Shown here: one piece after another, positions 51,747 through 60,341 of the stretch
Numbering within the stretch: position 1 is the stretch's first letter
Layout of the letters: each line of letters starts with the position of its first letter
Assembly: GCA_031431475.1 (NCBI GenBank)
Contig: JANPDL010000036.1
Location: forward strand, 186,001-250,000
Reading direction: 5' to 3'
DNA from: JADCCX01 sp031431475
GTDB taxonomy: Bacteria > Pseudomonadota > Alphaproteobacteria > Rhizobiales > Beijerinckiaceae
Length of the DNA stretch: 64,000 bases
Translations under genes and position numbers: made by a program
The notes under the pieces: generated by a model
Database searches by the model: none
What the model was told of the DNA's origin: nothing
What the model saw: the letters and a program-made list of their open reading frames with translations, nothing else

Positions 51747-52281
51747 GATAAGACCTGTCTTGCGGCAGGCGCGGTGCGGTCGGGTTCAGCATTGCAGCAA
51801 GCGCTGTCTTGGCAGCGGCCAGTCGGCTCATCACTGTTCCCAGTGGAATGTCCAGCACGTCGGCGGCGTCCTGATAGCTCAGCTGCTCGACATAGACGAG
51901 GAAGACAGGATTGCGCTGCCATTCTGGCAATGAAGTCACGGATGTGATGAGCTGCGATTTCAGAATGGCCTCATCCGCCTTGCCGATCTGGCCGTCATCC
52001 CAGAGATCGGCAGCATCGATCGTGCCCAGACCGCGCCGTACTTTTTCGGCCCTCAGATGGTTTTTCCAGACCGAGGCCAGGATCGCGAACATCCAGTGAT
52101 CGAGCCGCGTTCCCGGTATGAACTGAGGGCGGCGTTCAAGCGCTCGCTGGCAGGTCTGCTGTACCAGATCCTCGGCAAGAAGTCTTTGGCGTGATTGCGA
52201 CATGGCGAAGCGCCAGAGGCGGGGCAGGAGCGCCACCATCTCGTCCAGAAACGCATCCCTTGTCTTTTTTTCGTTTCTCAC
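51739..52281 (-). CDS. ECF RNA polymerase sigma factor
   Basis: A 180-residue extracytoplasmic-function sigma factor. Region 2 is LLPRLWRFAMSQSRQRLLAEDLVQQTCQRALERRPQF, with the core-binding and -10 recognition helix, and region 4 is LPEWQRNPVFLVYVEQLSYQDAADVLDIPLGTVMSRLAAAK. No extra C-terminal domain is present. It forms an operon with its anti-sigma and is divergent from the DUF4399 gene by 57 bp, a likely target. No GGAAC-type EcfG promoter is seen between them. Confidence 0.93.
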   Translation of the reverse strand: MRNEKKTRDAFLDEMVALLPRLWRFAMSQSRQRLLAEDLVQQTCQRALERRPQFIPGTRLDHWMFAILASVWKNHLRAEKVRRGLGTIDAADLWDDGQIGKADEAILKSQLITSVTSLPEWQRNPVFLVYVEQLSYQDAADVLDIPLGTVMSRLAAAKTALAAMLNPTAPRLPQDRSYHD

Positions 52282-52338
52282 GACTTTTCATGTCGCTCAG
52301 GTGTTATCCTGCTGTCAATAAAGCCAAGGGAGAACTTC

Positions 52339-52776
52339 ATGACGCTCAAGACAAAGTTTGCTGCTGCTATCATCGCGCTCGGGCTGTCCAGCGTGGCTAT
52401 AGCGCAGGAATCGCCATCGCCTGCTGGATCAAAGGTCTATTTCATCAATCTCAAGGATGGTGACACGGTTTCCAACCCGGTCGTCGTCAAGTTCGGCCTG
52501 GCCGGCATGGGCATCGCGCCTGCTGGATTGCAGGGTGATGCGACGGCGGGCACGGGCCACCATCATCTCCTGATCAACAAGGAGCTGACGGGCGCGGCCC
52601 TCAAGGACGCTATCCCGATGGACGACGACCACCGTCATTTCGGTAAGGGCCAGACCGAAGCGACGATTACCCTTCCAGCGGGTACCCATACGCTGCAACT
52701 CGTGCTGGCCGACTGGACCCATGTCCCGCATGTGCCGCCTGTGATGTCGGAGCGGATCAAGATCACTGTTAAGTGA
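52339..52776 (+). CDS. DUF4399 periplasmic protein
   Basis: A 145-residue protein with a signal peptide (FAAAIIALGLSSVAIAQ) and the DUF4399 domain: VYFINLKDGDTVSNPVVVKFGLAGMGIAPAG, GTGHHHLLIN, and AGTHTLQLVLADW at the end. The His triplet suggests metal binding, possibly copper. Function is unknown. AAGGGAGA lies before ATG 52339. It is divergent from the ECF sigma gene and may be part of its regulon. Confidence 0.85.
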   Translation: MTLKTKFAAAIIALGLSSVAIAQESPSPAGSKVYFINLKDGDTVSNPVVVKFGLAGMGIAPAGLQGDATAGTGHHHLLINKELTGAALKDAIPMDDDHRHFGKGQTEATITLPAGTHTLQLVLADWTHVPHVPPVMSERIKITVK

Positions 52777-52783
52777 GAAAGCC

Positions 52784-52809
52784 GGGGTCAGGACGAAGGT
52801 GCTGACCCC
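52784..52809. terminator. Hairpin between DUF4399 gene and miaA
   Basis: GGGGTCAG pairs with CTGACCCC over 10 bases at the 3' junction of the two convergent genes. T-runs are poor on both sides, so termination may be weak. Confidence 0.4.
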
Positions 52810-53729
52810 GCCTGCCGCCAGCTGCCCATGAATTTCCGCGCCCATGTGCCCTGCCGACGGGCATAATTGCGCGTGTCCTGCTGTCCCAGTGTGATGGCCT
52901 GTTCCAGGGTCATCCCGCCATCGAGATGGCAAATGAGATGCGGCATGCCGTGGGCTTTCATCACGCCGCGGTTGGCGGGAAGCGCGATTGAGCGGATATG
53001 GCGTGCTTCATCCAGTGCGCCTTGTTGTATCATCGCGTGGAAACGCTGGTCGATGCGGGTGTAGAGCGTGGCGCGATCAGGCGCGAGGCAAGCACCTGAC
53101 CACCGCCCGACAGCCAGTACAGGCGCTGTCGTGTCGCGCTGCCACTCGCCCAAAGTGCGCCCTGTCGCGAGCTTGACAGAGACGGCGCGTTGCAGCCGCG
53201 GCTGGTCGGCGGGTGACAGTCGGACGGCTGAATCCGGATCTTCGCGTTTCAGCCATTCGTGCAATGACAAGCCCGCTGCCTCCATGGACTCTACTTCAGC
53301 CATGATTGCTGTCGGAAAATCCGGCATTTCGACCAGTCCATCCGTTAGCGCCTTGAAATAAAGTCCGGTTCCCCCGACCACGACTGCGAGACGGCCATTG
53401 GCTTTCAATTCGGCCAGAACCGGTGTGACGGCGCGCACATAATCACCCGCAGAAAACGCAATGCGCGGATCGACGAAGCCGTAGAGCCGGTGCTCGACCG
53501 CAGCCTCTTCCTCCGGAGTCGGGCGAGCGGTGAGGATGCGGATACCGTCATAGATCTGCATGGAATCGGCATTCACCACCACGCCGCCCGTTGCCCGGGC
53601 CACGGCGATGGCCAGTGCGGACTTGCCGCTCGCGGTCGGACCTGCGATGAGCAGCGCATTGCGCCCCTTCGCGTCCTCCAGCAGTGTTTCAACCAGCGCT
53701 TCCGCCATGTCCTTCGTCGCGATCCTCAT
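52788..53729 (-). CDS. miaA: tRNA dimethylallyltransferase
   Basis: A 313-residue enzyme adding dimethylallyl to A37 of tRNAs reading UNN codons. The P-loop is IAGPTASGKSALAIAVA. NADSMQIYDGIRILTARPT, the VVGGTGLYFKALTDG segment and the C-terminal TRNYARRQGTW are all diagnostic. ATG 53729 shares the CATG with the serB ATG on the opposite strand. An internal ATG at 53708 could be the true start if the overlap is not used. Confidence 0.94.
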   Translation of the reverse strand: MRIATKDMAEALVETLLEDAKGRNALLIAGPTASGKSALAIAVARATGGVVVNADSMQIYDGIRILTARPTPEEEAAVEHRLYGFVDPRIAFSAGDYVRAVTPVLAELKANGRLAVVVGGTGLYFKALTDGLVEMPDFPTAIMAEVESMEAAGLSLHEWLKREDPDSAVRLSPADQPRLQRAVSVKLATGRTLGEWQRDTTAPVLAVGRWSGACLAPDRATLYTRIDQRFHAMIQQGALDEARHIRSIALPANRGVMKAHGMPHLICHLDGGMTLEQAITLGQQDTRNYARRQGTWARKFMGSWRQAGSAPSS

Positions 53730-54600
53730 GTCCAACCCAGCCAGTCCTGTACTGGATCAGGCGATTCTGGCGCATATCGCAGCGGTGCTTCCGCATGCCG
53801 GTGCACTGCGCTGGCTGAACAGCGGTATCGCGGCAGAGATCCCTTTCGCAAGTCCGGATGTGGTCCTGTCCGAGATCACGGCGCGGTTGAGGGCGGTGAT
53901 CGGCGACCTCCCTGTTGACGTCGCGGTGCTGCCACAGGCGCATCGGCGCAAGAAATTGCTGCTGGCCGATATGGATTCCACCATGATCGAGCAGGAATGC
54001 ATCGACGAGCTTGCGGCTTTTGTGGGCCTGAAAGAGAAGGTGTCGGCCATCACTGCGCGTGCCATGCGTGGCGAGATCGAATTCGAGTCTGCCCTGCGTG
54101 AACGCGTGGCGCTGCTCAAGGGGCTGCCGGTCGGCGTGGTGGATGAAATCATCGACAAGCACATCACCCTGATGCCGGGTGGCAAGGCGCTGATCGCCAC
54201 GATGAAGGCGAATGGGGCCTACACTGCGCTGGTGTCCGGCGGGTTTACGGTGTTCACATCTAAGGTAGGCCGGACGCTTGGATTTGATGAAGACAGATCG
54301 AATATTCTGGAGGTCGTGGATGGCAAGCTCGCCGGTCTTGTGCGCGATCCTATCCTGGGTAAGGAGGCCAAGCGGGAGCGGTTGATCGAGCTGCGGACTC
54401 AGCAGAAGCTTTTATCGCAAGAGACGATGGCTGTTGGTGACGGGGCCAATGATCTCGCCATGCTGGGTGAAGCGGGACTTGGCGTGGCTCTGCATGCGAA
54501 GCCTGCTGTGGCTGCTGCGGCGCATGTCAGGATCGATCATGCTGACCTGACCGCGCTGCTTTATTTGCAGGGCTACAGCGTCGATGAATTTATAGCATGA
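53728..54600 (+). CDS. serB: Phosphoserine phosphatase
   Basis: A 290-residue HAD-family enzyme for the last step of serine synthesis. The nucleophile motif is ADMDSTMIEQECIDELA, then RERVALLKGLP, LVSGGFTVF and the metal loop VGDGANDLAMLGEAGLGVA. The N-terminal 85 residues form the ACT-like region. ATG 53728 was chosen; the frame upstream lies within miaA. There is no intergenic DNA with divergent miaA, so its promoter must lie inside miaA. Confidence 0.95.
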   Translation: MSNPASPVLDQAILAHIAAVLPHAGALRWLNSGIAAEIPFASPDVVLSEITARLRAVIGDLPVDVAVLPQAHRRKKLLLADMDSTMIEQECIDELAAFVGLKEKVSAITARAMRGEIEFESALRERVALLKGLPVGVVDEIIDKHITLMPGGKALIATMKANGAYTALVSGGFTVFTSKVGRTLGFDEDRSNILEVVDGKLAGLVRDPILGKEAKRERLIELRTQQKLLSQETMAVGDGANDLAMLGEAGLGVALHAKPAVAAAAHVRIDHADLTALLYLQGYSVDEFIA

Positions 54601-54606
54601 GGCAAT

Positions 54607-54631
54607 AAAAAACCGCCCGGAGGCGGTTTTT
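54607..54631. terminator. Bidirectional terminator between serB and the Tim44-like gene
   Basis: AAAACCGCC pairs with GGCGGTTTT around a CGGA loop, with A-run and T-run on either side, so it can stop both convergent genes. Confidence 0.9.
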
Positions 54632-54653
54632 CTGATCGCTTGGAAGCATGCTA

Positions 54654-55643
54654 TCAAGCTTGCTGCTGACCGCAAAGCATCCAGGGCTTGCCAGCGCCAT
54701 CGCGGCGGAAGGTCCAGATTTCGACCGTTTCTTCCGGCTGGCTAGCATTGCCCGCAACGATTTTGCCGGTGGCGCGCTCCGTCGTGACATCTGTCATGGC
54801 AAAGCGCATGGCGACGGTCGCGTAGGCCGTGCTGTCCTCGTACCAGGATTCAGCCAGATCGCCCTGCAACAACTGGGGCTGGCCGATGCGGTTGACGAGG
54901 CCCTTCTGCTGGTTGTCGTGCAGTTCCTTGATGAACTGCGCCGCCACATCCGGTGTGGTCACGCGGCGTATACCGGCGATGTCCTCGTTCGAATAGGACG
55001 CCATCACATCCGTGAGAACGCCCTGGAAACCGGTATAGTCATCCGGGCCGATGCCGACCGCATCGACGCGTTGCTGCTCGACCGGCTGCTGGGCCGAAGC
55101 CGTGGCACCGCCTGCTGCAACGCCACCTGCCGCGCCTGCCATTTCAGGCACGGGCGAGCGGGCATAACCGGCGGGAGCCGCCATCTGTGGCTGGTTGGCC
55201 TGCTGACGGTTGCGGAAAAAGCCCCAGATGAGGCGTACGGCAAGCACGATCAGCGCGACCTGCAACAGGAGGCCAAGGAAGCCCATGATGCCGCTCATTC
55301 CGCCGAAAAGACTTCCGCCGGAGAGCAGACCGAACAGGCCTGCGCCGATCAGGCCCATGGCAAAACCCTTGGCCATAGTCGACATCATCGATGGCTTGGC
55401 GGCCTGTGCTGCCGCTGCTGTGGGAGCGGCGGGGCGACCGGGCGCTGCTGCCGGGTTTGTGGGCGCGCCGGTTGATGTTCGCGGTGCCGTCGGCGTTGAG
55501 GGCACGGATGTGTCTGTGCGCGCGCCACGGCTGCCGGAGCTTCCGCCCTTGCCGGGCTTGGCATCGACCGTGGATACGGCAAAGCCGATGGCGATGACAG
55601 ACGCGAGAATTGTGAGAGTCTTGCGACCGAGAGATAAAGGCAT
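54654..55643 (-). CDS. Tim44-like domain protein
   Basis: A 329-residue protein with an N-terminal signal or anchor (TILASVIAIGFAVSTVDA), a Pro/Thr/Ala-rich linker, a hydrophobic glycine-rich pair of segments at about residues 92-145 and a C-terminal Tim44-like domain with DDYTGFQGVLTDVMASYSNEDI and ATVAMRFAMTDVT. In bacteria this domain is found on membrane-associated proteins of uncertain role, related to the mitochondrial import motor subunit. ATG 55643 has an ideal AGGAGG before it. Confidence 0.87.
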   Translation of the reverse strand: MPLSLGRKTLTILASVIAIGFAVSTVDAKPGKGGSSGSRGARTDTSVPSTPTAPRTSTGAPTNPAAAPGRPAAPTAAAAQAAKPSMMSTMAKGFAMGLIGAGLFGLLSGGSLFGGMSGIMGFLGLLLQVALIVLAVRLIWGFFRNRQQANQPQMAAPAGYARSPVPEMAGAAGGVAAGGATASAQQPVEQQRVDAVGIGPDDYTGFQGVLTDVMASYSNEDIAGIRRVTTPDVAAQFIKELHDNQQKGLVNRIGQPQLLQGDLAESWYEDSTAYATVAMRFAMTDVTTERATGKIVAGNASQPEETVEIWTFRRDGAGKPWMLCGQQQA

Positions 55644-55935
55644 GGTTCCTCCTGAAAGCTTCATGCGTTCAATATATAGGGCATGTTTTAAGGGATTCAA
55701 ATGCCCGTTGGATTCGGAGCGTTGCAGCGCCGGATCACCAGCTGCTCGCAGAGCATCTGCTGATATCAAACTTGCCGAATTGCAAGGATGCCTCTCGGGC
55801 TTCTCGAGAAAATCCTCGGTGGACGCGGTGAAGTCTCGCGTGACAAACGAGAAACCGATGTTAATCTCTTGCTTGGAAGCAATCGCGAATCCGCTGGAGC
55901 TTCCATAAAAAGATCTCAATCAAGGAGGGGTTCCA

Positions 55936-56262
55936 ATGGATCATCTGGCCGACATCAAGAAATATTCCGCAAAACCGGACGAAGCTGCCGTGACAGGCAT
56001 GTCGAAGACTTATGCGCTCGTCATGAGCAAGACTGATACCAAGTGGGTCGCGGCCAGCGATCCCGCCGAGATCGAGCGTGTCGTGAACAATTTCCTGAAG
56101 AAGAAGCTGGGTCGCAAGGAAGCCAATGATGCGCTGACCGCGGCATGCAAGGCTGTTGGCGACAAGATGAAGGCCGATCGCAACAAATCGCGTATGGTGT
56201 TCTATTACCTTCTCGCCGAGCATTATGGCCAGCTCGCGATGTTCCATCCGAAGAAGAAGTAA
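55936..56262 (+). CDS. DUF2853 family protein
   Basis: A 108-residue cytoplasmic, helical, Lys-rich protein of the DUF2853 family. It opens MDHLADIKKYSAKPDEAAV and ends NKSRMVFYYLLAEHYGQLAMF. The structure of such proteins is known as a small helical bundle, but no function is established. It is monocistronic with a clear AAGGAGG site and a strong terminator. Confidence 0.88.
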   Translation: MDHLADIKKYSAKPDEAAVTGMSKTYALVMSKTDTKWVAASDPAEIERVVNNFLKKKLGRKEANDALTAACKAVGDKMKADRNKSRMVFYYLLAEHYGQLAMFHPKKK

Positions 56263-56290
56263 TCTGCGGATTTCATATTCACGCTGTTTT

Positions 56291-56320
56291 AAGCCCCTTG
56301 CCGCTGGCGAGGGGCTTTTT
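56291..56320 (+). terminator. Rho-independent terminator of the DUF2853 gene
   Basis: AAGCCCCTTGCC pairs with GGCGAGGGGCTT around GCT, followed by T residues. Confidence 0.88.
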
Positions 56321-56386
56321 CGTTGGCCTGTGAGCAAGTTTGGCTGTTGTGGCGACAAAGCGGCTGAATCAGGCTAGATCGACGCA

Positions 56387-57181
56387 ATGCGCCAGTATCA
56401 CGATCTCATGGCCCGCATCCTTGACCAGGGCGTGGCAAAATCCGACCGCACCGGCACCGGCACGCTCTCCGTGTTCGGTCACCAGATGCGCTTTGATCTC
56501 TCGGCGGGCTTTCCGCTGGTGACGACCAAGAAACTGCACCTGAAATCGATCATCCACGAGCTGATCTGGTTTCTCGCGGGCGACACCAACATCAAGTACC
56601 TCACGGACAACGGGGTCGGCATCTGGAACGAATGGGCCGATGCGCAGGGCAATCTCGGCCCGGTCTATGGCAAGCAATGGCGATCCTGGGCGAATCCGGA
56701 TGGCGGCTCGGTCGACCAGATCAGCTGGCTGGTGAACGAGCTGAAGCGCAATCCTGATTCGCGGCGGCTCATCATATCGGCGTGGAATCCGGCCGAACTC
56801 GACCAGATGGCGCTGGCACCGTGCCATTGCCTGTTCCAGTTCTATGTGGCGGACGGGCGGCTGTCCTGCCAGCTCTACCAGCGTTCGGCAGATGTATTTC
56901 TGGGCGTGCCCTTCAACATCGCGAGTTATGCGCTGCTGACGCATATGCTGGCGCAAGTATCGGGGCTTCAGCCCGGTGATTTTGTGCATACGCTGGGCGA
57001 TGCGCATCTCTATTCCAACCATCTGGAACAGGCACGGCTGCAGCTTTCGCGCGACCCCAGGCCGTTGCCGACGCTGCGGATGAATCCGGCTGTAAGATCG
57101 GTGCTTGATTTCCGGTTCGAAGATTTCGCTATCGAGAACTACGATCCGCACCCGCATATCAAGGCACCGGTGGCGGTGTGA
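56387..57181 (+). CDS. thyA: Thymidylate synthase
   Basis: A 264-residue folate-dependent enzyme making dTMP from dUMP. The nucleophile Cys is in LAPCHCLFQFYV. GVPFNIASYALLTHM, the phosphate-binding arginines in RTGTGTLSVFGHQMRFDL and SADVFLG, and the C-terminal IKAPVAV are all present. Its stop overlaps the folA GTG start as GTGA, pairing production of dihydrofolate with its recycling. Confidence 0.97.
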   Translation: MRQYHDLMARILDQGVAKSDRTGTGTLSVFGHQMRFDLSAGFPLVTTKKLHLKSIIHELIWFLAGDTNIKYLTDNGVGIWNEWADAQGNLGPVYGKQWRSWANPDGGSVDQISWLVNELKRNPDSRRLIISAWNPAELDQMALAPCHCLFQFYVADGRLSCQLYQRSADVFLGVPFNIASYALLTHMLAQVSGLQPGDFVHTLGDAHLYSNHLEQARLQLSRDPRPLPTLRMNPAVRSVLDFRFEDFAIENYDPHPHIKAPVAV

Positions 57182-57687
57182 GGCTCACGACATCCCTGAT
57201 CTGCGCCGTAGCGCGCAACCGTGTGATCGGACGCGACAATCAACTCCTGTGGCGGCTCAAGAGCGATCTGAGGCATTTCCGTGACCTGACGACAGGCAAG
57301 CCCGTGATCATGGGCCGCAAGACGCACGAGTCTATCGGCAGGCCGTTGCCCAACCGTGACAACATCGTGGTGACGCGGGATAAGGCGTTTGCAGTGGATG
57401 GCGTCCTTGTCGCGCATGCGCTGGACGAAGCATTCCGAATGGCCGGGGATTGCGCGAAAAAACGCGGCGTCGATGAGATCATGGTGGCTGGCGGTGGCGA
57501 TATCTACGCCCAGACAATCGGGCGGGCTGATGCGCTGTATCTGACGGAAGTGGAACTGGAGCCCGAGGGAGACGCCTGGTTTCCGCTCGTTGACCGCGCT
57601 GTCTGGAAGGAAATTTGCCGGAAAACCCATCCGAAAGGCCCGGATGACGAGGCCGCTTTCAGTTTCGTGGACTATGTGCGGCGGTAA
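57178..57687 (+). CDS. folA: Dihydrofolate reductase
   Basis: A 169-residue enzyme reducing dihydrofolate to tetrahydrofolate with NADPH. The active-site segment is RNRVIGRDNQLLWRLKSDLRHFRDLTTG, then VIMGRKTHESIGRPLPNR. VAGGGDIYAQTI gives the cofactor loop. The start is GTG 57178, overlapping the thyA stop. Standard length. Confidence 0.95.
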   Translation: MRLTTSLICAVARNRVIGRDNQLLWRLKSDLRHFRDLTTGKPVIMGRKTHESIGRPLPNRDNIVVTRDKAFAVDGVLVAHALDEAFRMAGDCAKKRGVDEIMVAGGGDIYAQTIGRADALYLTEVELEPEGDAWFPLVDRAVWKEICRKTHPKGPDDEAAFSFVDYVRR

Positions 57688-57848
57688 GGCGCGGTTTGGG
57701 CGTTGACCTTTGGACTGAGACGCACCATTTCACAATCATATAAGCTGGATTTACCAACCTCGCGGCGCGGCCATTGCGGTCAGCCGCCGGTTTGCTAAGG
57801 ACAGAACAGAATCAACGGTCGGTTGTGACCGCAGGACAGAGGAATTTC

Positions 57849-59120
57849 ATGCCCTGGAATAATGAAGGCGGCGGCGGACCGTGGCAGCCCAAGAACCAAG
57901 GCCCCAAGGGTCAGGGACCATGGGGACAAGGTCCAGGTGGCGGCGACAACAACGATGGTGGCGGTGGTGGCAAGCGCCCGGGAGGGCAACCGCCTGACCT
58001 TGAAGAACTGCTGCGCCGCAGTAAGGACAGGTTCAAAAATGTGCTGCCACCCGGCGTCGGTGGAACGGGTCTTGGCGGCATCGGCGGCAAGGGTATTGCT
58101 GCGCTGATCATGCTGGCCGTGCTTGGATGGCTGGCAACCGGACTTTACATCGTGCGCACCAACGAGGTGGCGCTGAAGACCGTGTTTGGTCGCTTCATCG
58201 GCAAGACCGGAGAAGGCTGGGACTATAATTGGCCTTATCCAATCGGCGGCGTCTACAAGGTGCCGGTTCTGGACCGCAAGAACATCGAGATCGGGCGTGC
58301 ACCGACTGATCCTCGTCGTGCTGGCGCAATTTCCGACACGCTGATGCTGACGGCAGATGAAAACATCGTCGATATCGGTTTCAACCTGCAATGGCGGATC
58401 TCGGCGCGCAGGCCGGAGGACTACGTGTTCAACTTGCAAAATCCGGAAGGCACGATCAAGGCTGTGGCCGAAAGCGCCATGCGCGAGGTTGTAGGCCGGC
58501 GCAATTTGCAGAACGTCTTGCCGAGCCAGGTGAGCGCAGCGACAGTGGTGCCTTCGGCGTCGCCAGGAGCCGGACCAATCGTGGTGGTGCCACCCGCAGC
58601 TGTTGCAGCTTCCGCCAGCGCCCAGTCCGAGATTCAGGACGAGGTGTTGAAATCGATGCAGACCGTGCTTGATTCCTACAAGGCGGGTGTCGATATCTTG
58701 CTGGTCAACGTGACACGCATCGCGCCACCCCAGGAGGTATTGGCCTCATTCCGCGAAGTTCAGGCCGCTGTGCAGGATCAGGCCCGCATGCGCAATGAAG
58801 CCGAAACACACGCCAGCCGCGTGGTGCCAGAGGCTCGAGGCAAGGCCGAGAGCATCATCCAGGAATCGCAGGCCTATCGTGAGCGCACCGTGGCGGAAGC
58901 ACAAGGTGCCGCCTCGCGTTTCCGGGCGGTCTACGAGGAATACCGCAAGGCCCCCGACGTGACCCGCGAGCGCATCTTCCTTGAGACGATGGAGCGCGTG
59001 TTCGGCGGGATGGACAAGATCATCATCGACAACAACAGCACAGGACAAGGGGCGATCCCCTATCTGCCGCTCAACGAATTGCAGCGTCGTCCGCTACAGC
59101 CACAGGGGACTACCCGATGA
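57849..59120 (+). CDS. hflK: HflK, subunit of the FtsH-regulating HflKC complex
   Basis: A 423-residue SPFH/prohibitin membrane protein. The first 80 residues are Gly/Pro/Asn-rich, then one membrane segment (about 83-101) and the SPFH domain starting at TNEVALKTVFGRF. Residues about 220-258 form an Ala/Pro/Val-rich insert between VVGRRNLQ and EIQDEVLKSM that most HflK proteins lack. A long helix and NGTGQGAIPYLPL-like C-terminus follow. ATG 57849 follows AGAGGAA. It overlaps hflC by 4 bp; the complex encloses FtsH protease in the membrane. Confidence 0.95.
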   Translation: MPWNNEGGGGPWQPKNQGPKGQGPWGQGPGGGDNNDGGGGGKRPGGQPPDLEELLRRSKDRFKNVLPPGVGGTGLGGIGGKGIAALIMLAVLGWLATGLYIVRTNEVALKTVFGRFIGKTGEGWDYNWPYPIGGVYKVPVLDRKNIEIGRAPTDPRRAGAISDTLMLTADENIVDIGFNLQWRISARRPEDYVFNLQNPEGTIKAVAESAMREVVGRRNLQNVLPSQVSAATVVPSASPGAGPIVVVPPAAVAASASAQSEIQDEVLKSMQTVLDSYKAGVDILLVNVTRIAPPQEVLASFREVQAAVQDQARMRNEAETHASRVVPEARGKAESIIQESQAYRERTVAEAQGAASRFRAVYEEYRKAPDVTRERIFLETMERVFGGMDKIIIDNNSTGQGAIPYLPLNELQRRPLQPQGTTR

Positions 59121-59998
59121 ATCAGGGCAAGGGGTTGTTCGCCCTTATCGGACTCGGCCTTATCGGCTTTTTGATCTTGAATTCGGCCTTCATCGTGCCG
59201 CAGACGTCTTCGGCCATCGTGTTCCGTTTGGGTGCTGTTGCGCGCGCGCCAATCATAGCTCCTGGGCTCTATTTCAAGGTTCCATTCGTTGAGAACGTGG
59301 TCTTGATCGAGAACAGGCTGCTGGATAACGATCTGCCACCGCAGGAAGTGCTGGCATCGGACCAAAAGAATCTCGTGGTGGATGCCTTCACGCGGTATCG
59401 CATCACGGATCCCCTGAAGTTCTACCAGACGCTCAATAACACCCGGAATGCCAACCTGACACTGGAACGGATCGTCAATTCGCGCGTGCGTTCTGTGCTG
59501 GCCGGGGCGTCAACAACGCAGATCATCGACAAGGAGCGATCCAGGCTGATGGATCGCATTCAGGATGATGTGAACCGGGAGACGCAAGCGCTGGGCATCA
59601 CGGTCGTCGATGTGAGGCTTTCACGCGTCGAACTGCCACGCGAGACATCGCAGGCCGTGTTCCAGCGCATGAAAACGGACCGTGATCGTGAGGCGGCTGA
59701 AATCCGGGCGCAGGGCGCGCAAATCTCGCAGACTATCAAGGCGCGTGCGGATCGTGACGTACAGGTGATCTTCGGTGAGGCCAACAAGAAGTCGGAAGAG
59801 TTCCGCGGTGAAGGTGATGCCACGAAGAACCGCGTGTTCGCCGAGGCTTTCGGTCGCGATCAGGAATTCTTCCGGTTCTATCGCTCCATGCAGGCCTATG
59901 AGACCGGTCTGAAGCAGGGCGATACGCGGCTGATCCTTTCACCGAATTCAGATTTTTTCCGCTACTTCAACGATCCATCCGGTAAGAAACCGAACTGA
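59117..59998 (+). CDS. hflC: HflC, subunit of the FtsH-regulating HflKC complex
   Basis: A 293-residue SPFH protein with one N-terminal membrane helix (about 6-24), and FRLGAVARAPIIAPGLYFKVPFVENVVLIENRLL at the domain start. GITVVDVRLSRVELPRETSQAVFQRMKTDR and SEEFRGEGDA are typical of HflC. It is translationally coupled to hflK through ATGA and partners it around FtsH. Confidence 0.96.
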   Translation: MNQGKGLFALIGLGLIGFLILNSAFIVPQTSSAIVFRLGAVARAPIIAPGLYFKVPFVENVVLIENRLLDNDLPPQEVLASDQKNLVVDAFTRYRITDPLKFYQTLNNTRNANLTLERIVNSRVRSVLAGASTTQIIDKERSRLMDRIQDDVNRETQALGITVVDVRLSRVELPRETSQAVFQRMKTDRDREAAEIRAQGAQISQTIKARADRDVQVIFGEANKKSEEFRGEGDATKNRVFAEAFGRDQEFFRFYRSMQAYETGLKQGDTRLILSPNSDFFRYFNDPSGKKPN

Positions 59999-60016
59999 CC
60001 CGAAAGCCGCGCGGCC

Positions 60017-60208
60017 ATGGAAGACTTTCTGGCCGCGCTGGCATTGCTCTTTGTGATAGAGGGGCTGCTGTTTGCGGCCTTTCCCAATGCGACGCGACGG
60101 GCTATGCTGGAAGCGGCTCACACGTCTGATGGAATGGTGCGAAAAATCGGCATTGTTTGCGCTGTCATTGGTGTAGCTGCTCTGTGGGTGATCAGACGTC
60201 TGATGTGA
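60017..60208 (+). CDS. DUF2065 membrane protein (63 aa)
   Basis: A 63-residue protein with two membrane segments (FLAALALLFVIEGLLFAAF and IGIVCAVIGVAALWVI) separated by PNATRRAMLEAA. This is the DUF2065/YjeT family, which often follows hflKC as it does here, 18 bp after hflC. It may assist the complex; no direct role is known. Confidence 0.9.
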   Translation: MEDFLAALALLFVIEGLLFAAFPNATRRAMLEAAHTSDGMVRKIGIVCAVIGVAALWVIRRLM

Positions 60209-60341
60209 AACCACAGACGTTTTTGACAAAAGCGTGATCCGTGCGTGAATTCATTCTCTTGCAACTGTCGCTCTCCAGCCACATTTGATACCTTGATACA
60301 GCGCATGTGGGCGACACCACACCAACTGACCAGAGGGGCAA

